Assembly (NCBI RefSeq): GCF_019393635.1
Contig: NC_057863.1
Coordinates: forward strand, 571,710,284-571,774,283
Direction: 5' to 3'
Length of the DNA: 64,000 nucleotides
DNA from: Dromiciops gliroides
Lineage: Eukaryota; Chordata; Mammalia; Microbiotheria; Microbiotheriidae
Below, one piece after another: positions 1 through 12,069 of this stretch; within the stretch, counting starts at the first letter, position 1; every line of letters begins with the position of its first letter. The notes beneath the pieces are model-generated. The model had not been told where the DNA came from, did not search any database, and worked only from the letters and a program-made list of their open reading frames with translations. The translations under genes were made by a program, and so were the position numbers.

Positions 1-514
1 ACATACCATAATAAATCATATTGTATTATTTATTCTTTCCATTTTTGGTGCATCTTAATAATCAGACAGTAGTTTCAAAGTTTCTTCCCAACACCTACCA
101 TATGGGTATTTTTTAAATATACAGAGTGATGACAATGCCTTGACATTAGTGTGAAAAACTAGCAAGGAAATAGTGGCTAGAGAGCTAAAATCAGAGACTG
201 AAGACCTGCATACAAGGCCTGATATTTTAACACTTGCTAGTTATATAAACATGGGTAAGTCAATTAACCTCTCTTGAGTCTTTGGAACTTCCCTAAGACT
301 TAGGTACTAAGTTTTAAATGGGTTGTTCTGTTTGTTCCTTGGGGGAAGAAGTTTACACTAACAAAATCATATTATTTATTTGGTGGGGGGGAGGGGTGAA
401 AAGGGGTGGTCTACACTTGTGATTTCATTGGTATAGAGGACTCCCAATGAGGAAACTCCTTTAAACAAGGCAGATTACTTAAGGATTTATAATTTATAAT
501 CTTACAGAGTTGTC
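1..514. other. unclassified AT-rich sequence
   Basis: No gene or recognisable repeat was found; only a G-rich patch near 380-410 stands out. Confidence 0.5.
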
Positions 515-640
515 TGGGGTGGGAAGGGGACTTAAGTGACTTGTGAAGCATAACATGTGCCAAAGTCAGGATTTGAACTCAGGTTTTTCTGACTGCAAGG
601 TTGAAACCCTATGCTACCCTGGCTCTCTTCAAGTATTACA
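515..640 (-). repeat. MIR/CORE-SINE-like remnant
   Basis: The + strand shows an eroded copy of the antisense SINE core: CTTAAGTGACTTG, then CAGGATTTGAACTCAGG and CTGACT. It is strongly diverged, so the subfamily cannot be named. Confidence 0.5.
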
Positions 641-685
641 CTGCTCAATAACTTTTACATTTGTGCATGATCTCTAAGGTCTAAG

Positions 686-790
686 GCAGTGCTGTCAAAC
701 TCAAATAGAAAAGGACCCTTGGGAGACACCTAGGGCTTAGAAAACCACAAATTAACATTATCTTTGCTATATTGTATTTTTATATTTCAG
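686..790 (+). mobile_element. hAT-Charlie-like MITE, 5' part
   Basis: It begins CAGTGCTGTCAAACTC, close to the Charlie-type terminal repeat CAGGGGTGTCAAACTC, and continues with TTAGAAAACCACA and TTAACATTAT, also seen in the copy at 31162. The 3' end is missing. Confidence 0.5.
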
Positions 791-944
791 TCTGGTCAAT
801 TTCATAAGAAGCCCTTTCTATCTACCCAGACTACTAGTGCCCCTCCTCGAAAAGAAAATTTACATTTTGTTTTTCATATATTTTGTATAGATTTATCTGT
901 GTACATGTACTTATATTTATACATGCCTCTTCCTGATAAAAAAA

Positions 945-1062
945 AGTAAGCTCCTTGAGGGCAGGTACTGTTTCATTTTTATCTTTCTATCCTCTGTACC
1001 TAGCGCAGTGTCTAACACACAATAGGATCTTAGTAAATTCTCATTTATTGATTGATCAGAAT
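945..1062 (+). mobile_element. L2 LINE 3' end
   Basis: It shows the typical L2 3' tail: AGCTCCTTGAGGGCAGGTAC, TTTCATTTTTATCTTT, CCTAGCGCAGTGTCTAACAC, then a TCATTTATTGATTGA repeat. It is an old, 5'-truncated copy. Confidence 0.6.
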
Positions 1063-1564
1063 CTTCTCAGGCTCAGAAATTTTGTATAGTTCTTAGGCTA
1101 CAAAAAGACATCTGCTCAGCTCACACACACTCCTGTGATCTTATCAACATGGGTAGCCACTCCAGTGATATAGATTGCAACCCACTTGTGCCTGCTGATT
1201 CATTATGACTTATGTGCACAGCCTCCCTTGCAAAAAAAATTTATATATATACACATACATATATATACACTATACACATGTATATATACACACATATCCT
1301 TAAATAATCTATCTAAATCACTGAGGACCTTGTTTTACATCTTATTCTAATTTTCTTTTTCCTGGGTCATATATCAAAGATGTCAATTTGCAATGGCAGA
1401 AGGACTTTTCTCATTTGGGAGCTTCCTTTACCCATGTATAAATAGTTCTAGTCTTTATCCCTAAATTGCCCCCCATTTGCATTTAATCCATCACTAGCAA
1501 TGTGTTATAAACTACTCATTCCCATAATCCATTACCTTGTCATATTCATTGCTTCCTTCAATAA
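1063..1564. other. unclassified sequence with AT/CA microsatellite
   Basis: An imperfect TATATA/CACATA tract lies at about 1239-1296. Nothing else was recognised. Confidence 0.5.
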
Positions 1565-2180
1565 AATTCAATTAAACAAATATTTATTAAGCACCAATTA
1601 TATGCAAAGCCTTAGGTAGTAGGAAAAATGGAGTTTAGAATTTTAGAAAAATGTAAGATTTTTGCCTTCTTGGATCTTATACAGTTCTAGTAGGATATGA
1701 CATATATACTAATAACTATGATATACAATATGTTCTTATGGTAAATCTTAACAAAGTACTGTGTGAGGTCCAATGAGAGAAAGCACAGTTAGTAAGACAC
1801 TGAGATAGTTTCTGGATGGGGTGATATTAGAGTTGAGTTTTTAATGATGTTTAAAAATTCAATAGAAGATGGAGGAATACACTGAAGGCATGTGAAATAT
1901 AAGCAAAAGGATGGAGGTGAGAAAGTGTGGTGATATGCAAAGAAAATGAAGAATAATCAAGTTTTGTTGGAATATAATAGAATAATTGAAGGGAAGTAAT
2001 CTGGGAAGGTAAGGCAAGTGCCAGATTATGAAGATCCTTGAACACTAGACTAGTTGCTTGTTACCTAAAGAAGTTTGAACTTTACTTAGTAAATAATAGA
2101 GAGACACTGAAGGGTTTTAAGCAGAGGACTGGAATGACCAGATAGATTAGAAAGGAGGAAAACTTATTAGGAAGATATTG
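1565..2180 (-). mobile_element. L2-related LINE, antisense remnant
   Basis: It starts with the antisense L2 tail (AAATATTTATTAAGCACC) and continues with the degraded antisense L2 body seen better at 41635-42730: TTTGAACTTTACTTAGTAA and TTTTAAGCAGAGGACTGGAA. It is old and non-coding. Confidence 0.45.
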
Positions 2181-2344
2181 TTATAGTCTAGATTCTAGGC
2201 TCTTATTAGGGTGTTGGCAATGGAAAGAAAGGACAAATGTGAGAGAAATGGCAAAAGTTGAATCATCAAGGTTTGGTAACTGAGTACTTTTTTTTGCTTC
2301 TTTTTTAACCTTAGTATAATATAAACAAATATACCATTCCCTAT

Positions 2345-2510
2345 GTGGAGAAGGCAGAATGGTGTCATAGAAAGCATACTAGATTTAGAGGCATAGGACC
2401 TTGCCTTGTCATCTTCTAGTTGTATGACCTTGGGAAAGTTATTTCAATACTCTGGCTCTCAATTTCCTCATTTGTAAAAGAAAGGGGTTGGTAAAAATCA
2501 TCCTAAGCTC
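2345..2510 (+). repeat. MIR-like SINE
   Basis: It has the MIR layout: a head near AGATTTAGAGGCATAGGACC, the core TATGACCTTGGGAAAGTTA, and CTCAATTTCCTCATTTGTAA. It is ancient. Confidence 0.6.
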
Positions 2511-2994
2511 CACTCTGACTCTTAAGTTCCATGATTTACATCTTTCTTGATAAAAGCATCAAACTGTACTCATGTAATTATTTCTTCATAAAGCTTGTTC
2601 TGAAATATTTTTTCATTCTACTAGTTAATTGTTTTATATTAGCTGTTCTGATAATTATATTTTTAATAATAAGAGAAAGTAGAAAACACACGACAATCTC
2701 TTTTTTTAGTTAAACATACTTATAATTGAGTCATTTCTATATGTACTACCCATGGGTAAATTGCTTTTTTGAATCAAACTGAATGGTCATGGCATACTCC
2801 CTCCACCTGGTGGCAGTATATCAAAATTGCAGATATGATAAATGGAAATTGAATGGAATGGAATTCTGGTCATTTTGATTTCCGCTTTCTGGAAAACTCT
2901 ACCAACAGAAGCTTTTATAAAATTCATCCAAATTTTTTTTTTATAAATTAAAAAAATAAAATTCATCAAAAGTGCTCAATATGGTCATTTTTTC
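2511..2994. other. unclassified AT-rich sequence
   Basis: No gene or clear repeat was seen. Confidence 0.4.
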
Positions 2995-3445
2995 ATTCAT
3001 ACACTCAATCCACTATACGTATAGTGCTGTGCTAGATATTAGGGGAGATAACAACGTTTAGATTGACTCATTCCCTGCCCTCAGAGACTCTATAGTCTAG
3101 TAGAGAGATTAGATACCAGCACATTCAACTGTAAGAGACAATATTCCCTAAGCATATTAGAGAGGTGAATGAAAAACAAAGTGCTGTATAATATTTATCA
3201 GGGAATGTCTTTACCAACAAAGAGGAGGAGAAAAGCATTTCAGGCATAGGGAACAGCATAAGCAAGGTCAGGGAGGCAGGAAAATACATTGCATATTTGA
3301 GGGGACAGGTAGTACAGTATGAAAGGAGTATAAAGGACATGCAGGATATAATATGAAATTAAGCTAGTCTGGTGACAGTTTGTACGGTGTCTTGAATGCC
3401 TGGCAAAGGAATTTGAACTTTACTGGGTATGCCATAGGAAGAAGC
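2995..3445 (-). mobile_element. L2-related LINE, antisense remnant
   Basis: It has antisense L2 features in order: a degraded 3' tail (TGTGCTAGATATTAGGGGAG), CTCATTCCCTGCCCTCAGAG, GCATTTCAGGCATAGGGAAC, then GAATTTGAACTTTACTGGGT. It is parallel to the copy at 1565. Confidence 0.5.
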
Positions 3446-4236
3446 GTCTATATGCTGATGCTATTCTGCAGAAGTATATGTGGATGACTATAAGGGGAAT
3501 TACCATTTGGAATGAACACAAATCCTGATTTCTCTGTAAAGAAAATTAACTTTATAAACCAGCAATAAGAATCACCAAACATTCTTATTGGTGAAACAAA
3601 GCTGAAAGCTCTCACTGAATTCCAGTGAACAACATTATGCCCAAGCTACAACGTTCATATAAATGCATTCAGCTTCCCAGGCTAGAGAATGGTAAAAATG
3701 AAGAGTTTGGACTATAGGATGTCAAGTCACTTTTGACTCTGCCCTGTCCTTCAGAAAACAGCCAAATCCTCTTGTGGACTAAATTACTTTAATGCTACTT
3801 TTTTATAATGTCTCTTAAAAGCTAACCTGTATTTCTAATATAACCCTACCTTTCATGGCCCTTCTCACAGAGACTATAGATACTGTTATTATGTTTTTTT
3901 AAGGAACAATAGAATCTTGGGAAAGAGGTAGTCTGCTTAATTCTGGAAAGAATATTAAGTGTCATAGCTGGAGTAAGAATATCTGTGAACAAAGATGAAG
4001 CTAACAGAACTTCTTTACTGAGAGAGTCTATTTGAATGTATAGAAAGAAGTCAAAGAGAACTCTTTCTAGATTGATTGGGAGGATTAACTCTTATCTTAA
4101 GAAGAAACATTTTAAAGAGAATTCTTGATAAGAGACTTCCAATCCAAGAGAAGTGAATGATGGAACTGTGTTTGTAGAACTGAAGAAAAGTTACAAGTGA
4201 TGGTTAGTGATATCTCTAACTATGATCTTTCTCATA
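3446..4236. other. unclassified sequence
   Basis: About 800 nt with no recognisable gene or repeat. Confidence 0.4.
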
Positions 4237-4249
4237 ATTCTATATTCTT
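4237..4249. repeat. target-site duplication of HAL1-like element, left copy
   Basis: ATTCTATATTCTT is repeated at 7583-7595 on the far side of the element. Confidence 0.75.
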
Positions 4250-5532
4250 TTTTATTTTTTTTTCAAATAGAATTTTCCAAAATATATGTAAAAACAAAAT
4301 TTTAACATCAATTTTTAAAAAACTTTGTGTTCCAACTTCTCCTCCCCCCTCCATTCCCACCCCCACCCACAAGAACTCAAGCAATTCAAAATAAGTTATA
4401 CATGAGTAGTCATGGAGAAATTCCCATATTAGCTAGTTGTGAGAGAAAACAGTCAAAAAAACCAAACCAAACCAAAACTTCAGATTAAGGAATTGTCAAA
4501 GAAGAAATGAAAAACATTTAAAAATGTGTTTCCATCTGTTTTCAGATACTATCAGTTCTTTCTCTGCAGATGGGCTGCAATCTTCATAATTCTTTCAGGG
4601 TTATATTGGATCATTGCCTTGCTGAAAATAACCACATGCTTCCCAGCAGGTCATCCCCCACTATTGCTGTTATTTTGTATACAGTACATTTCACTCTGCT
4701 TCAGTTCATGTAGGTCTTTCCAGGTTTTTCTGATAGTATCCTGTTCATCAAAACCTTTATATAGTACCTTAAGCTTGACAGAGAATTTTCTTCATAAAAG
4801 CCCAGCAAAGTAGGTACCATACATTATGCCATTATAATCAATCATCATAACTATTTCCCTTGGTCCCACTTCCTTCCCATGACATTTACTCTATCTTCTT
4901 TTTACTATTCCTCTTCATAGGTGTTTTACTTCTGACTATCCTCTCGATCGCTCTGCACTCCCTTTTTTCACCCTTCCTTCCTTATCCTCTTCCCCTCCTA
5001 TTTTCCTGCAGGGTTAAATAGATTGCTCCTCCCAATTGGGTATGAAAGCTATTCCCTCCATGAGCCCACTCCAATGAGATCAGGGTCCCTGAGCTAATTC
5101 TGTGTTCTAAATTTTTCTTCCTCCCTCCCTCCTCAACCCTCCCTATGAGATCAAACAATTCAATATGTCATACTGGTGCAGTAATGCAGAACATTTTCAT
5201 CTTCCTTGAAAGTGTTTTGCTTTTTACTGTTCTCTCCCCCAATCTGCCCTTTCCTCCTTCCCTTCCCACACCCCTTTTCTCCCTCCCCCCTCAGGGCAAA
5301 AGTATATTACTATACCTACTTGAGTATGTATGTTTGTCCTTCTTTGAACAAATTCTGATGATATTAAGGTTCACTCACTCCCCAACTCCTTCCCCCTCTT
5401 CTAATCTCCTTCATAAGCTTTCTTCTTGTTTCCTTCATGTGAACTACCTCTCCCCAGACCATCTCTCCCCTTCTCCCTCCCCCAGTTTATTCCTCCTACA
5501 CCTCAACCCTATTTTAATGATGTCATCATAGA

Positions 5533-5640
5533 TTAGTTAGGTGGCACAGTGGACAAAGCACCAGCCTTGGAACCAGGAGGCCCCAAGCCCAAATCCAGCC
5601 CCAGACATAAGACATTCCACCCTGTTTGCCTCACAAAGAA
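5533..5640 (+). repeat. diverged tRNA-derived SINE inside the HAL1-like element
   Basis: AGGTGGCACAGTGGACAAAG and CCAAATCCAGCCCCAGACA follow the abundant SINE family, but the GTGTGACC to CACTTAACC part is lost. It lies in the 3' region of the HAL1-like copy, so it inserted later or was part of a mosaic. Confidence 0.6.
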
Positions 5641-5813
5641 CAAAACATAAATGCTTTACAGATATCACCCCTTCATATTCAGTTCAGCCTTGTCTTCTGT
5701 GAATTTCTAACTGAGATAGTTCTTATGATTTCATAGTATTATCTTCCCATGTAGGAATGTAAACAGTTTGATCTTTTAATATCCCTCATGAAGTCTTTTT
5801 CCTGTTTACCTTT

Positions 5814-6802
5814 TTATACTTCTCCAGGATCTTGTATTTGAAAGTCAAATTTTCTATTCAGTTCAGGTATTTTCATCACAAATGCTTGAAAGACCTCTTT
5901 CTCATTGAAATCCCATTTTTGCCTCTGAAAAATTATACTCAGTTTTGCTGGGTACATGATTTTTGGATGAAGTCCCAGTTCCTTTGCCCTCTGGAATATC
6001 ATATTCCATGCCCTTCGGTCCTTTAATGTAGAAGCTGCTAGATCTTGCTTTATACTTATTGGAGCTCCACAGTATTTGAATTCCTTTTTTCTATCTGCTT
6101 GCAATATTCTCTCCTTGACCTGGGAGTTCTGGAATTTGGCTATAATATTCCTGGAGGTTTTCCTTTTGGGATCTCTTTCAGGAGGTGATTGGTGGATTCT
6201 TTCCATTTCTATTTTAGCTTCTGCTTCTAGAATATCAGGGCAATTTTCCCTCACAATCTCTTGGAGGATGGTGTCTAAGCTTTTGTTTTGGTCATGGTTT
6301 TCAGGTAGTCCAATGATTTTAAAATTATCTCTCCTAGATTTATTTTCCAGGTCAGCTGTTTTTCTAAGGAGATATTTCACATTGCCCTCTATTTTTTCAT
6401 TCGATTGGATTTGCTTTATTACGTCTTGGTTTCTCATAAGGTTACTAGCTTCCATTTGTTCAATCCTAATTCTTAAGCAATTATTTTCATCAGTTTTTTA
6501 ATCTCCTTTTCCATTTGGCTTTTCAAACTTTTGACTTTTTTCTCATGACTCTCCTGCATCGCTCTCATTTCCCTTTCCATTCTTTCCTCCTTTTCTCTAC
6601 ATCTTCTTTCTATTTCTCCTACTTTCTCTTCAAAGTCCCTTTTGAGAGCTTCCATGGCCTGAGACCAGTTCATATTTTTCTTGGAAGCTTTGAATGTTGG
6701 AGCTTTGACCCTGTTATTATCTTCTTCTTCTGAGGCTGTATTGTAGTCTACCTTACCCCCAAAGAAGTTTTCCATGGTCTTTTGCTTTCTCTGCCTACTC
6801 AT
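5814..6802 (-). pseudogene. LINE ORF1p-like RNA-binding chaperone, one frameshift
   Basis: The N-terminal frame runs 6802-6473 (about 109 aa): a start MSRQRKQK followed by a charged coiled coil with heptad-like runs (KRDFEEKVGEIERRCREKEE). The downstream frame covers 6455-5814 (213 aa) and holds the RRM-like region (DNFKIIGLPENHDQNKSL) and a C-terminal domain with RNIIAKFQNSQVKERIL and KDRRAWNMIFQRAKELG. The two frames differ by one register near 6470-6490, so a single frameshift breaks the protein. The family forms a trimeric nucleic-acid chaperone in L1 RNPs. Total length is about the usual 320-340 aa. Confidence 0.8.
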
Positions 6803-7582
6803 CCTGGCTTACTATTTCTTGGCTTTTAACTCCTTCTTAAAGTGTGGCACTGCTTCCAGGATACACTGTTCAAGCTACAGCATGGCCCGGGGGATGGTTG
6901 GGCTTCTTCTCAGCCTGCCTGGCCTTGCTTTCATTTGATTTTAAACTCTACACTGGGGGGGGGGGGGCTGCTTCTTGGCTCCACTCCTGTTCTCAGCTTC
7001 AGAGGATCCCAGGTGTTTTGGGTTGAGGGGAGGCAGGCTTTACTCTCACCTGGCCTGTTCTCAGGTCTGGAGATAACCTCAGGTCTACTTTACTAAGCAA
7101 CCAACCAGTAAAGCTTTCTGTGGTGTGGTTCTCAGCTTCTGATGAGACTGCTCCCCTGCTCCCCTCCCCCACCTGGGTCTCCTGCCACTCGGGATTTCTT
7201 ATTGGTTCCCTGCTGGGGTGGTACAGTGGATTCCTTCCCCCCCCAGTCCACTGGTACCCCTGCACTTACCCACCCTGGCCAGCCATTCAGTCTGACTGCG
7301 CACTCAGTTCCAGAAGACGCCGGTGCTGCAGCCAATTCAGAGGCACTGGGGCAAATTCCTCTGGCGGGTATCTGGTGTGTCAGCCTGATTGCAGGGTTAG
7401 GCTTTATTCGTGGCCCAGCATGGCCCCCTGAAATCTATCTATAGCTGGAGAAAACTCTCAGCCCGTATTTTTGTGTGTTTTTCTGCCCCAAGGGTTCTTT
7501 TTATTGCTATTTTTGGGATGATTGTATCAGGAGCCCTGTGGGTTTAATGTCTTTCCTCTGCCATCTTGGCTCTGCCCCCATC

Positions 7583-7595
7583 ATTCTATATTCTT
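7583..7595. repeat. target-site duplication of HAL1-like element, right copy
   Basis: ATTCTATATTCTT directly follows the L1-type 5' end and matches 4237-4249 exactly. Confidence 0.75.
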
Positions 7596-8106
7596 GATAT
7601 ATTTAAATATGTTTTTGCATTTTTGCACTGATAATACACTATACACCTAGTAATATTGATTCTATTTAAGCTTTTGAGGTTAGGAGATTTGAGAGAGAGA
7701 GAGAGAGAGAAGAGAACACAAGAGAAAACAAGAGAAGAACAAAATTTATAAGAAACAAGATGTTTCTCTGATTTATTTAATAAACTGGCCTGGGGGCTCA
7801 GAGCTGATTGACTAATGAATGATGGAGATGATGTGCTAGTATTAATTTATGAGGAAATATCCAAAAATGCCACTTGATTGCCTTAGAATTTTGGATGATA
7901 ATAAGGAAATTAGGAAGTAGCAGTTAAAGACAGAAGTGACCATCCCATCTACACTTACATATGTAAACCCTATTACACATGTAGCAAAAATATACACCAT
8001 ATCTAAATACCTATTTGAAGCTAATGACCATAATCACTATGAACTCCTTATCGTAAAATTCCATGCCTTTTTCCCCCATATTCAGACTTCTTTGCCTCTA
8101 AAAAGT
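7596..8106. other. unclassified sequence with (GA)n tract
   Basis: A short (GA)n microsatellite sits at about 7690-7712. The rest is unrecognised. Confidence 0.5.
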
Positions 8107-8255
8107 CTTTTTTTGTTTTTGTTTTTGGCAGGGCAATGAGGGTTGTAACTTGCCCAGGGTCACACAGTTAGTAAGTGTCAAGTGTCTGGATTTGAACTCA
8201 GGTCCTCCTGAATCCTTAAAGCTGGTGCTTTATCCACTACACCACCTAGCTGCCC
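8107..8255 (-). repeat. tRNA-derived marsupial SINE
   Basis: The + strand starts with a T-rich tail, then GGGCAATGAGGG, CTTGCCCAGGGTCACACAG, and ends CCACCTAGCTGCCC. A short internal deletion removes part of the GAGGCCGG segment. Confidence 0.85.
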
Positions 8256-8399
8256 TTGATAGTCTTTTGTACTGTGGGCCAGTTTCCCTTCTTAATATCT
8301 CTTCCCTTGACTCTATTACATTATATTCTCATAGTATTCTTCCTACCTCTTATTCCATTCTACCTCTCATTCTTTTACTGGCTCTACTTTCTCTCTGAT

Positions 8400-8650
8400 C
8401 TCCTTTCTCTTTACACTTTCTCCTTTGGTGATCTTATTCACTCCTATAGCTTAAATTATCAACTCTGTAGAATTCTCTTAAATGTATGTCTCCACCCCCA
8501 ACTTCTTTCTGGAGCTTTAGTTCTGTTTCTTACTACCTGCTCACCTAGATGTCCCTCCAGGACCTCAAACCCATTATGTCTAAAACTGAGTTCACCATAT
8601 TTCCCTTTAAACATGTCACTATTCTCCCTTCATATAATCTACCTCTAGTT
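8400..8650 (+). mobile_element. L2 LINE fragment, reverse-transcriptase region
   Basis: CTCCTTTGGTGATCTTATTC, AGCTTAAATTATCAACTCTG, then CTCAAACCCATTATGTCTAA and AACTGAGTTCACC follow the L2 segment around the YADD motif and the NMSKTEL region. Frame is lost; it is a degraded fragment. Confidence 0.55.
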
Positions 8651-8759
8651 AAATTAACAATTTTTTTTTCAGAGTTGAAAGAGACCTCAACGGCCATTTA
8701 GTCCAACCTATACCCCAAACAAATTCCCACAATAACTATATTTGGCAAACGGCCTTCCA

Positions 8760-8960
8760 AATTATATTATTATCCATCCTTTGTGTTTTCTTAACTTTCA
8801 CTCAAGGTCTCTTTCCATACATTTTTCCATGCCTGGGAGATTTTTCCCTTATACACTTCTGCCTCACCTCCATCTGTTGATGTTTATCCTTCTAGGACCA
8901 ACTCATGGGTTGCCTCCTCAATTAAGATTGCCTTGAAATCGCTCATGTTATCTTCTCCTC
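8760..8960 (+). mobile_element. L2-like LINE 3' region fragment
   Basis: CAACTCATGGGTTGCCTCCT and the following sequence resemble the L2 3' region in which in-frame text near the stop gives way to a C/T-rich tail. It is highly diverged. The stretch 8672-8757 carries a CTCAACGGCCATTTAGTCCA motif found in other old mammalian repeats. Confidence 0.35.
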
Positions 8961-9159
8961 CAGTAAAAGTAATCTGTGCCTTTAAATGGGTAAGAACACT
9001 TAACCTGGACTCCTCCTTGGCCCTGATCTCAATCCTCTTTGTATCATAGTTCTTTGAATACCTTTCTCCCCTTCTGCTCTCTCCCTTAGTAATTAAAATA
9101 TACATTTTTTTGAAAATGGGGCTTGTATTATATCTATCTTTGTACTCCCTTCATAGTGG

Positions 9160-9545
9160 AGAGAATGCCATTTATGTACTCTAGACAGATATTGACATGT
9201 ATAGCCTTGTAGAGCACTATACCCAAGGAGGAACTTCATGAGGAATCTACTGAGGAAGAAAAAACTTCCTGCAACCAGGAGTTGTACATTCCTCCATTGC
9301 TACCTGGATCCTTTACAGGTGTTACTCACTACCTTTGTTATATTAAGCTTGAGTTCACTCTTTCAAGGGACCTTATTTGTGCAGAAATAAAGTGCATCCC
9401 CAGTTTTGTGGGACAATGTTTTGTAACTACTGTTATTACTATACCTGCTTAAATACCTTTTGTGAAAACTAATTAAGGTTGCTTGACATTATTATTAATT
9501 GTGAACATTCCAGTGGGGGCTTATAAACTATAGCCTCTCACAGTT
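9160..9545 (+). repeat. possible LTR-like remnant
   Basis: It holds a polyadenylation-like AATAAAG (about 9385) and the string AAATACCTTTTGTGAAAACT, which partly resembles strings at about 20367 and 22547. Boundaries and family are not established. Confidence 0.25.
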
Positions 9546-9850
9546 TATCCCTCAAACTTTGTATGGTGATATTTAACCACCTTCTTGGAACTCAAAACCA
9601 GATGTAGTATGGGAGAGTGGCCGTGGGGAGGGGCTGCTACACAAGTATTAAATATACAAATAAGAAAAAAAAGAAATAGAGAATAAGAAAAACAAAAACA
9701 AATTAAACAAAACCAAAGTGACAGGTGAATATAACCACATATTTCTTTTTTATACATCAAACCCTTAAGATTTTCACAAAATTCTTCTTTGTGTCCTTCC
9801 TATTAGCTTGAAAATAAGAATCTGAGCTTTTGCAGTTGAAAAGCATGGTG

Positions 9851-10022
9851 GGGGTGCAGCTAGGTGGTGCAGTGGATAAAGTACCGCCCCTGGATTCAGG
9901 AGGGCCTGAGCTCAAATCTGACCTCAGACACTTGATACTTATCAGCTGTGTGACCCTGGCCAAGTCACTTAACCCCCATTGCCCCACAAAAAAATAAATA
10001 CAAAAATAAAATTATGTTAAAG
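9851..10022 (+). repeat. tRNA-derived marsupial SINE with TSD
   Basis: GCAGCTAGGTGGTGCAGTGG, GCTGTGTGACCCTGG and CACTTAACCCCCATTGCCCC are followed by an A-rich tail. AAAAGCATGGTG flanks it at 9839-9850 and 10023-10034. Confidence 0.9.
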
Positions 10023-10034
10023 AAAAGCATGGTG

Positions 10035-12069
10035 AAGTCAACTCCAACTGATAATGATTTATCCAAATCAATAATGATTTGGCTTAAAAAATTTTTTTTA
10101 AAGTAATGATTTGGATTGAAGTTGTAATTATCATTTCGGACTAATGCCTGTATTATATCAGACTCTTCTGATCACTTTTGAGTCAGCTCACTGATGTTCC
10201 TTCTTCTTCTTCTAGGACACATTTCTCATGTTGCTTTGAGTTCTAGTCAGAGTCAAGGTGTGGAACTCCCTTTGAATTTAGCAGTGAGCAGCCCTGTATT
10301 CCCATGTGGCTGATTCACACACAGAATTTCCACTAACATCTAAGGATCATTGCAAGGGGGGCTTACAGAACATGAGGAGAAAGAATCCCTGATGAATAAA
10401 CATAGCCCTATTATAGTACCTAAGCAACATGATCAAAGCAACATTCTCTCTGCCCAGCTTGTTCATTTACTTAAAGTTAAAAATAAAATATAAAGCAGAG
10501 CAGGAAATCCCACCAATTGTCAAAAACAGGTAGGGCCAAGTACATGGAAATTAAGAGAAAAGCCATAAAAGTACTCCAAAATGATGGGTACTGCTAAATT
10601 CTTTCCTGGAACAGTATTGCTTAGCAGATAAAATCCTGGCAGGAATGAAAGCCAGAACTTGAAACTCTTCCAAGCTCCACGGCTGTGGCATGGAGGCACC
10701 TTATTCCCCTGTTCCATTTCTTCTGTTATTTAAAAGAAATAATGCTATTTGCACCTGAAAAAGTTCATCATGGTTTCTGAAGTCTATGGGAAAAATGGAC
10801 CATGATCCAGCATTTAGCCCCTGGAAAGCCTTAGAACATGAAAGGATTATATATTAAGTAGCTCTTATTCATGAAGATTTTGATTATTATTCAGTAGCAT
10901 TAGAAAAAAAAAATCCTTCCTGGCAGGGGTGGTAGCAGATTCACAGAAGTGCTTTTCCAATATGTTTTGTTGAGCTCCAGGTTTGAGTATGGGTGTCAGG
11001 GGGGTTTCATAAGCAAAGCTGGATAAGTACAATTGACTGGTCATCCCTTTGCTGCTCCAACTCTGGATTAAGGCTCTATGACATTAGAAATAATATAGGA
11101 AAAATATTTTCATAAAAAGGACAGTTCTTGGGGGTGGGGAAAGGGAAAGTTAAAGGCTATAAAAGGAAAATCTAGGAGTTATGAGAATGAAAGACATCAA
11201 TAAATCTGTATTTTAAAAAAAGAAATAACACAAGAGGATTTTACCTTTCCATTAACTTGAAAGACCTGCCCTTTTTTTTTAACAGAAAGGATGCCTTTGT
11301 CATGTTCTACCATATTTCTTTAGCACCTTAAATATTATTTGTAATATGTCACAAATAGCTTTGAGTTCAGAATAGAAAAGAAACCTTTTTCCTTCCTTTT
11401 CTTCCCTAAACAAGTGCATTCTTATTCCCAGATAGTAAATATATTCTGAATAAATCTGAACATAAATTCGACCCTGGGTTCCCACTTTAACTTCAGTGTT
11501 TTACTACAGGCAGAACTGCTGAACCAATTCCTACTCATATTTTTAATCTCTCCTTGACCCTAAGCCAGGTTTTAAATAAATGGAAACAGGCCTTGACTAT
11601 TACCATCCAAAAGGCAGATGATAAAGAATCTGCTTCAGACTTTAAGCTGGTCACTTTTTAGTCAATTATTGCCAAAGCTGTGGAATGAGTGCTGCTGTCT
11701 TTAAGCTTAATGCTACCCTTTCACATTCTAAATCAATTTAAAATCTTTCTCTTAATCTGTTTGGTTTCTTCCCAACTCCACTATGGGGGATGCTTCATTG
11801 CCAATTCTTCATCTTTGGTATGATGTTCTTGATAAAGCTTAAAGAAGGGGCTCATTCTTGATTTGCCTGGTGGTTTTGATACTATTTTTTTTTAAATATG
11901 CCTCTTGTTTGAACCGAAAATAAATAAATTGAAGGCATTTTGAAAAAGACCATTCTTTCACAACCTACATGTAAGCTTTCATAGTTTTTAGTATAGTTAT
12001 TGGTCCTCTAATGAAATGGTCCTCTAAAGTCTTTGGGGACTTCACTCTTGGATCATGATGATTTTTTTC
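10035..12069. other. unclassified upstream sequence
   Basis: About 2 kb with no recognisable gene, RNA gene or clear repeat on either strand; homopolymer runs (A, T) occur at about 10900 and 11270. Confidence 0.4.

Larger units (their letters stand above)
4250..7582 (-). mobile_element. HAL1-like LINE (ORF1-only L1), near full length
   Basis: It is read on the minus strand from 7582 to 4250. The 5' end is GGGGGCAGAGCCAAGATGGC, typical of mammalian L1. A roughly 780-nt GC-rich 5' UTR leads to ORF1 (6802 to 5814), then about 1 kb of non-coding sequence with no reverse transcriptase, then an L1-type 3' UTR and A-rich tail (T-rich at 4250 on +). A 13-bp duplication, ATTCTATATTCTT, flanks it at 4237-4249 and 7583-7595, so the whole block is one insertion. 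An L1 with ORF1 but no ORF2 is the definition of a HAL1 element. An old SINE lies inside at about 5533-5640. Confidence 0.75.

Noticed and set aside
5145..5531. 128-aa plus-strand frame
   Set aside because: Pyrimidine-rich antisense strand of the HAL1-like element; Ser/Pro/Leu low-complexity translation.
6076..6501. 141-aa plus-strand frame
   Set aside because: Shadow of LINE ORF1 on the opposite strand.
9160..9545. Firm call of a solo LTR
   Set aside because: No TG...CA ends or flanking duplication could be found; kept only as a low-confidence remnant.
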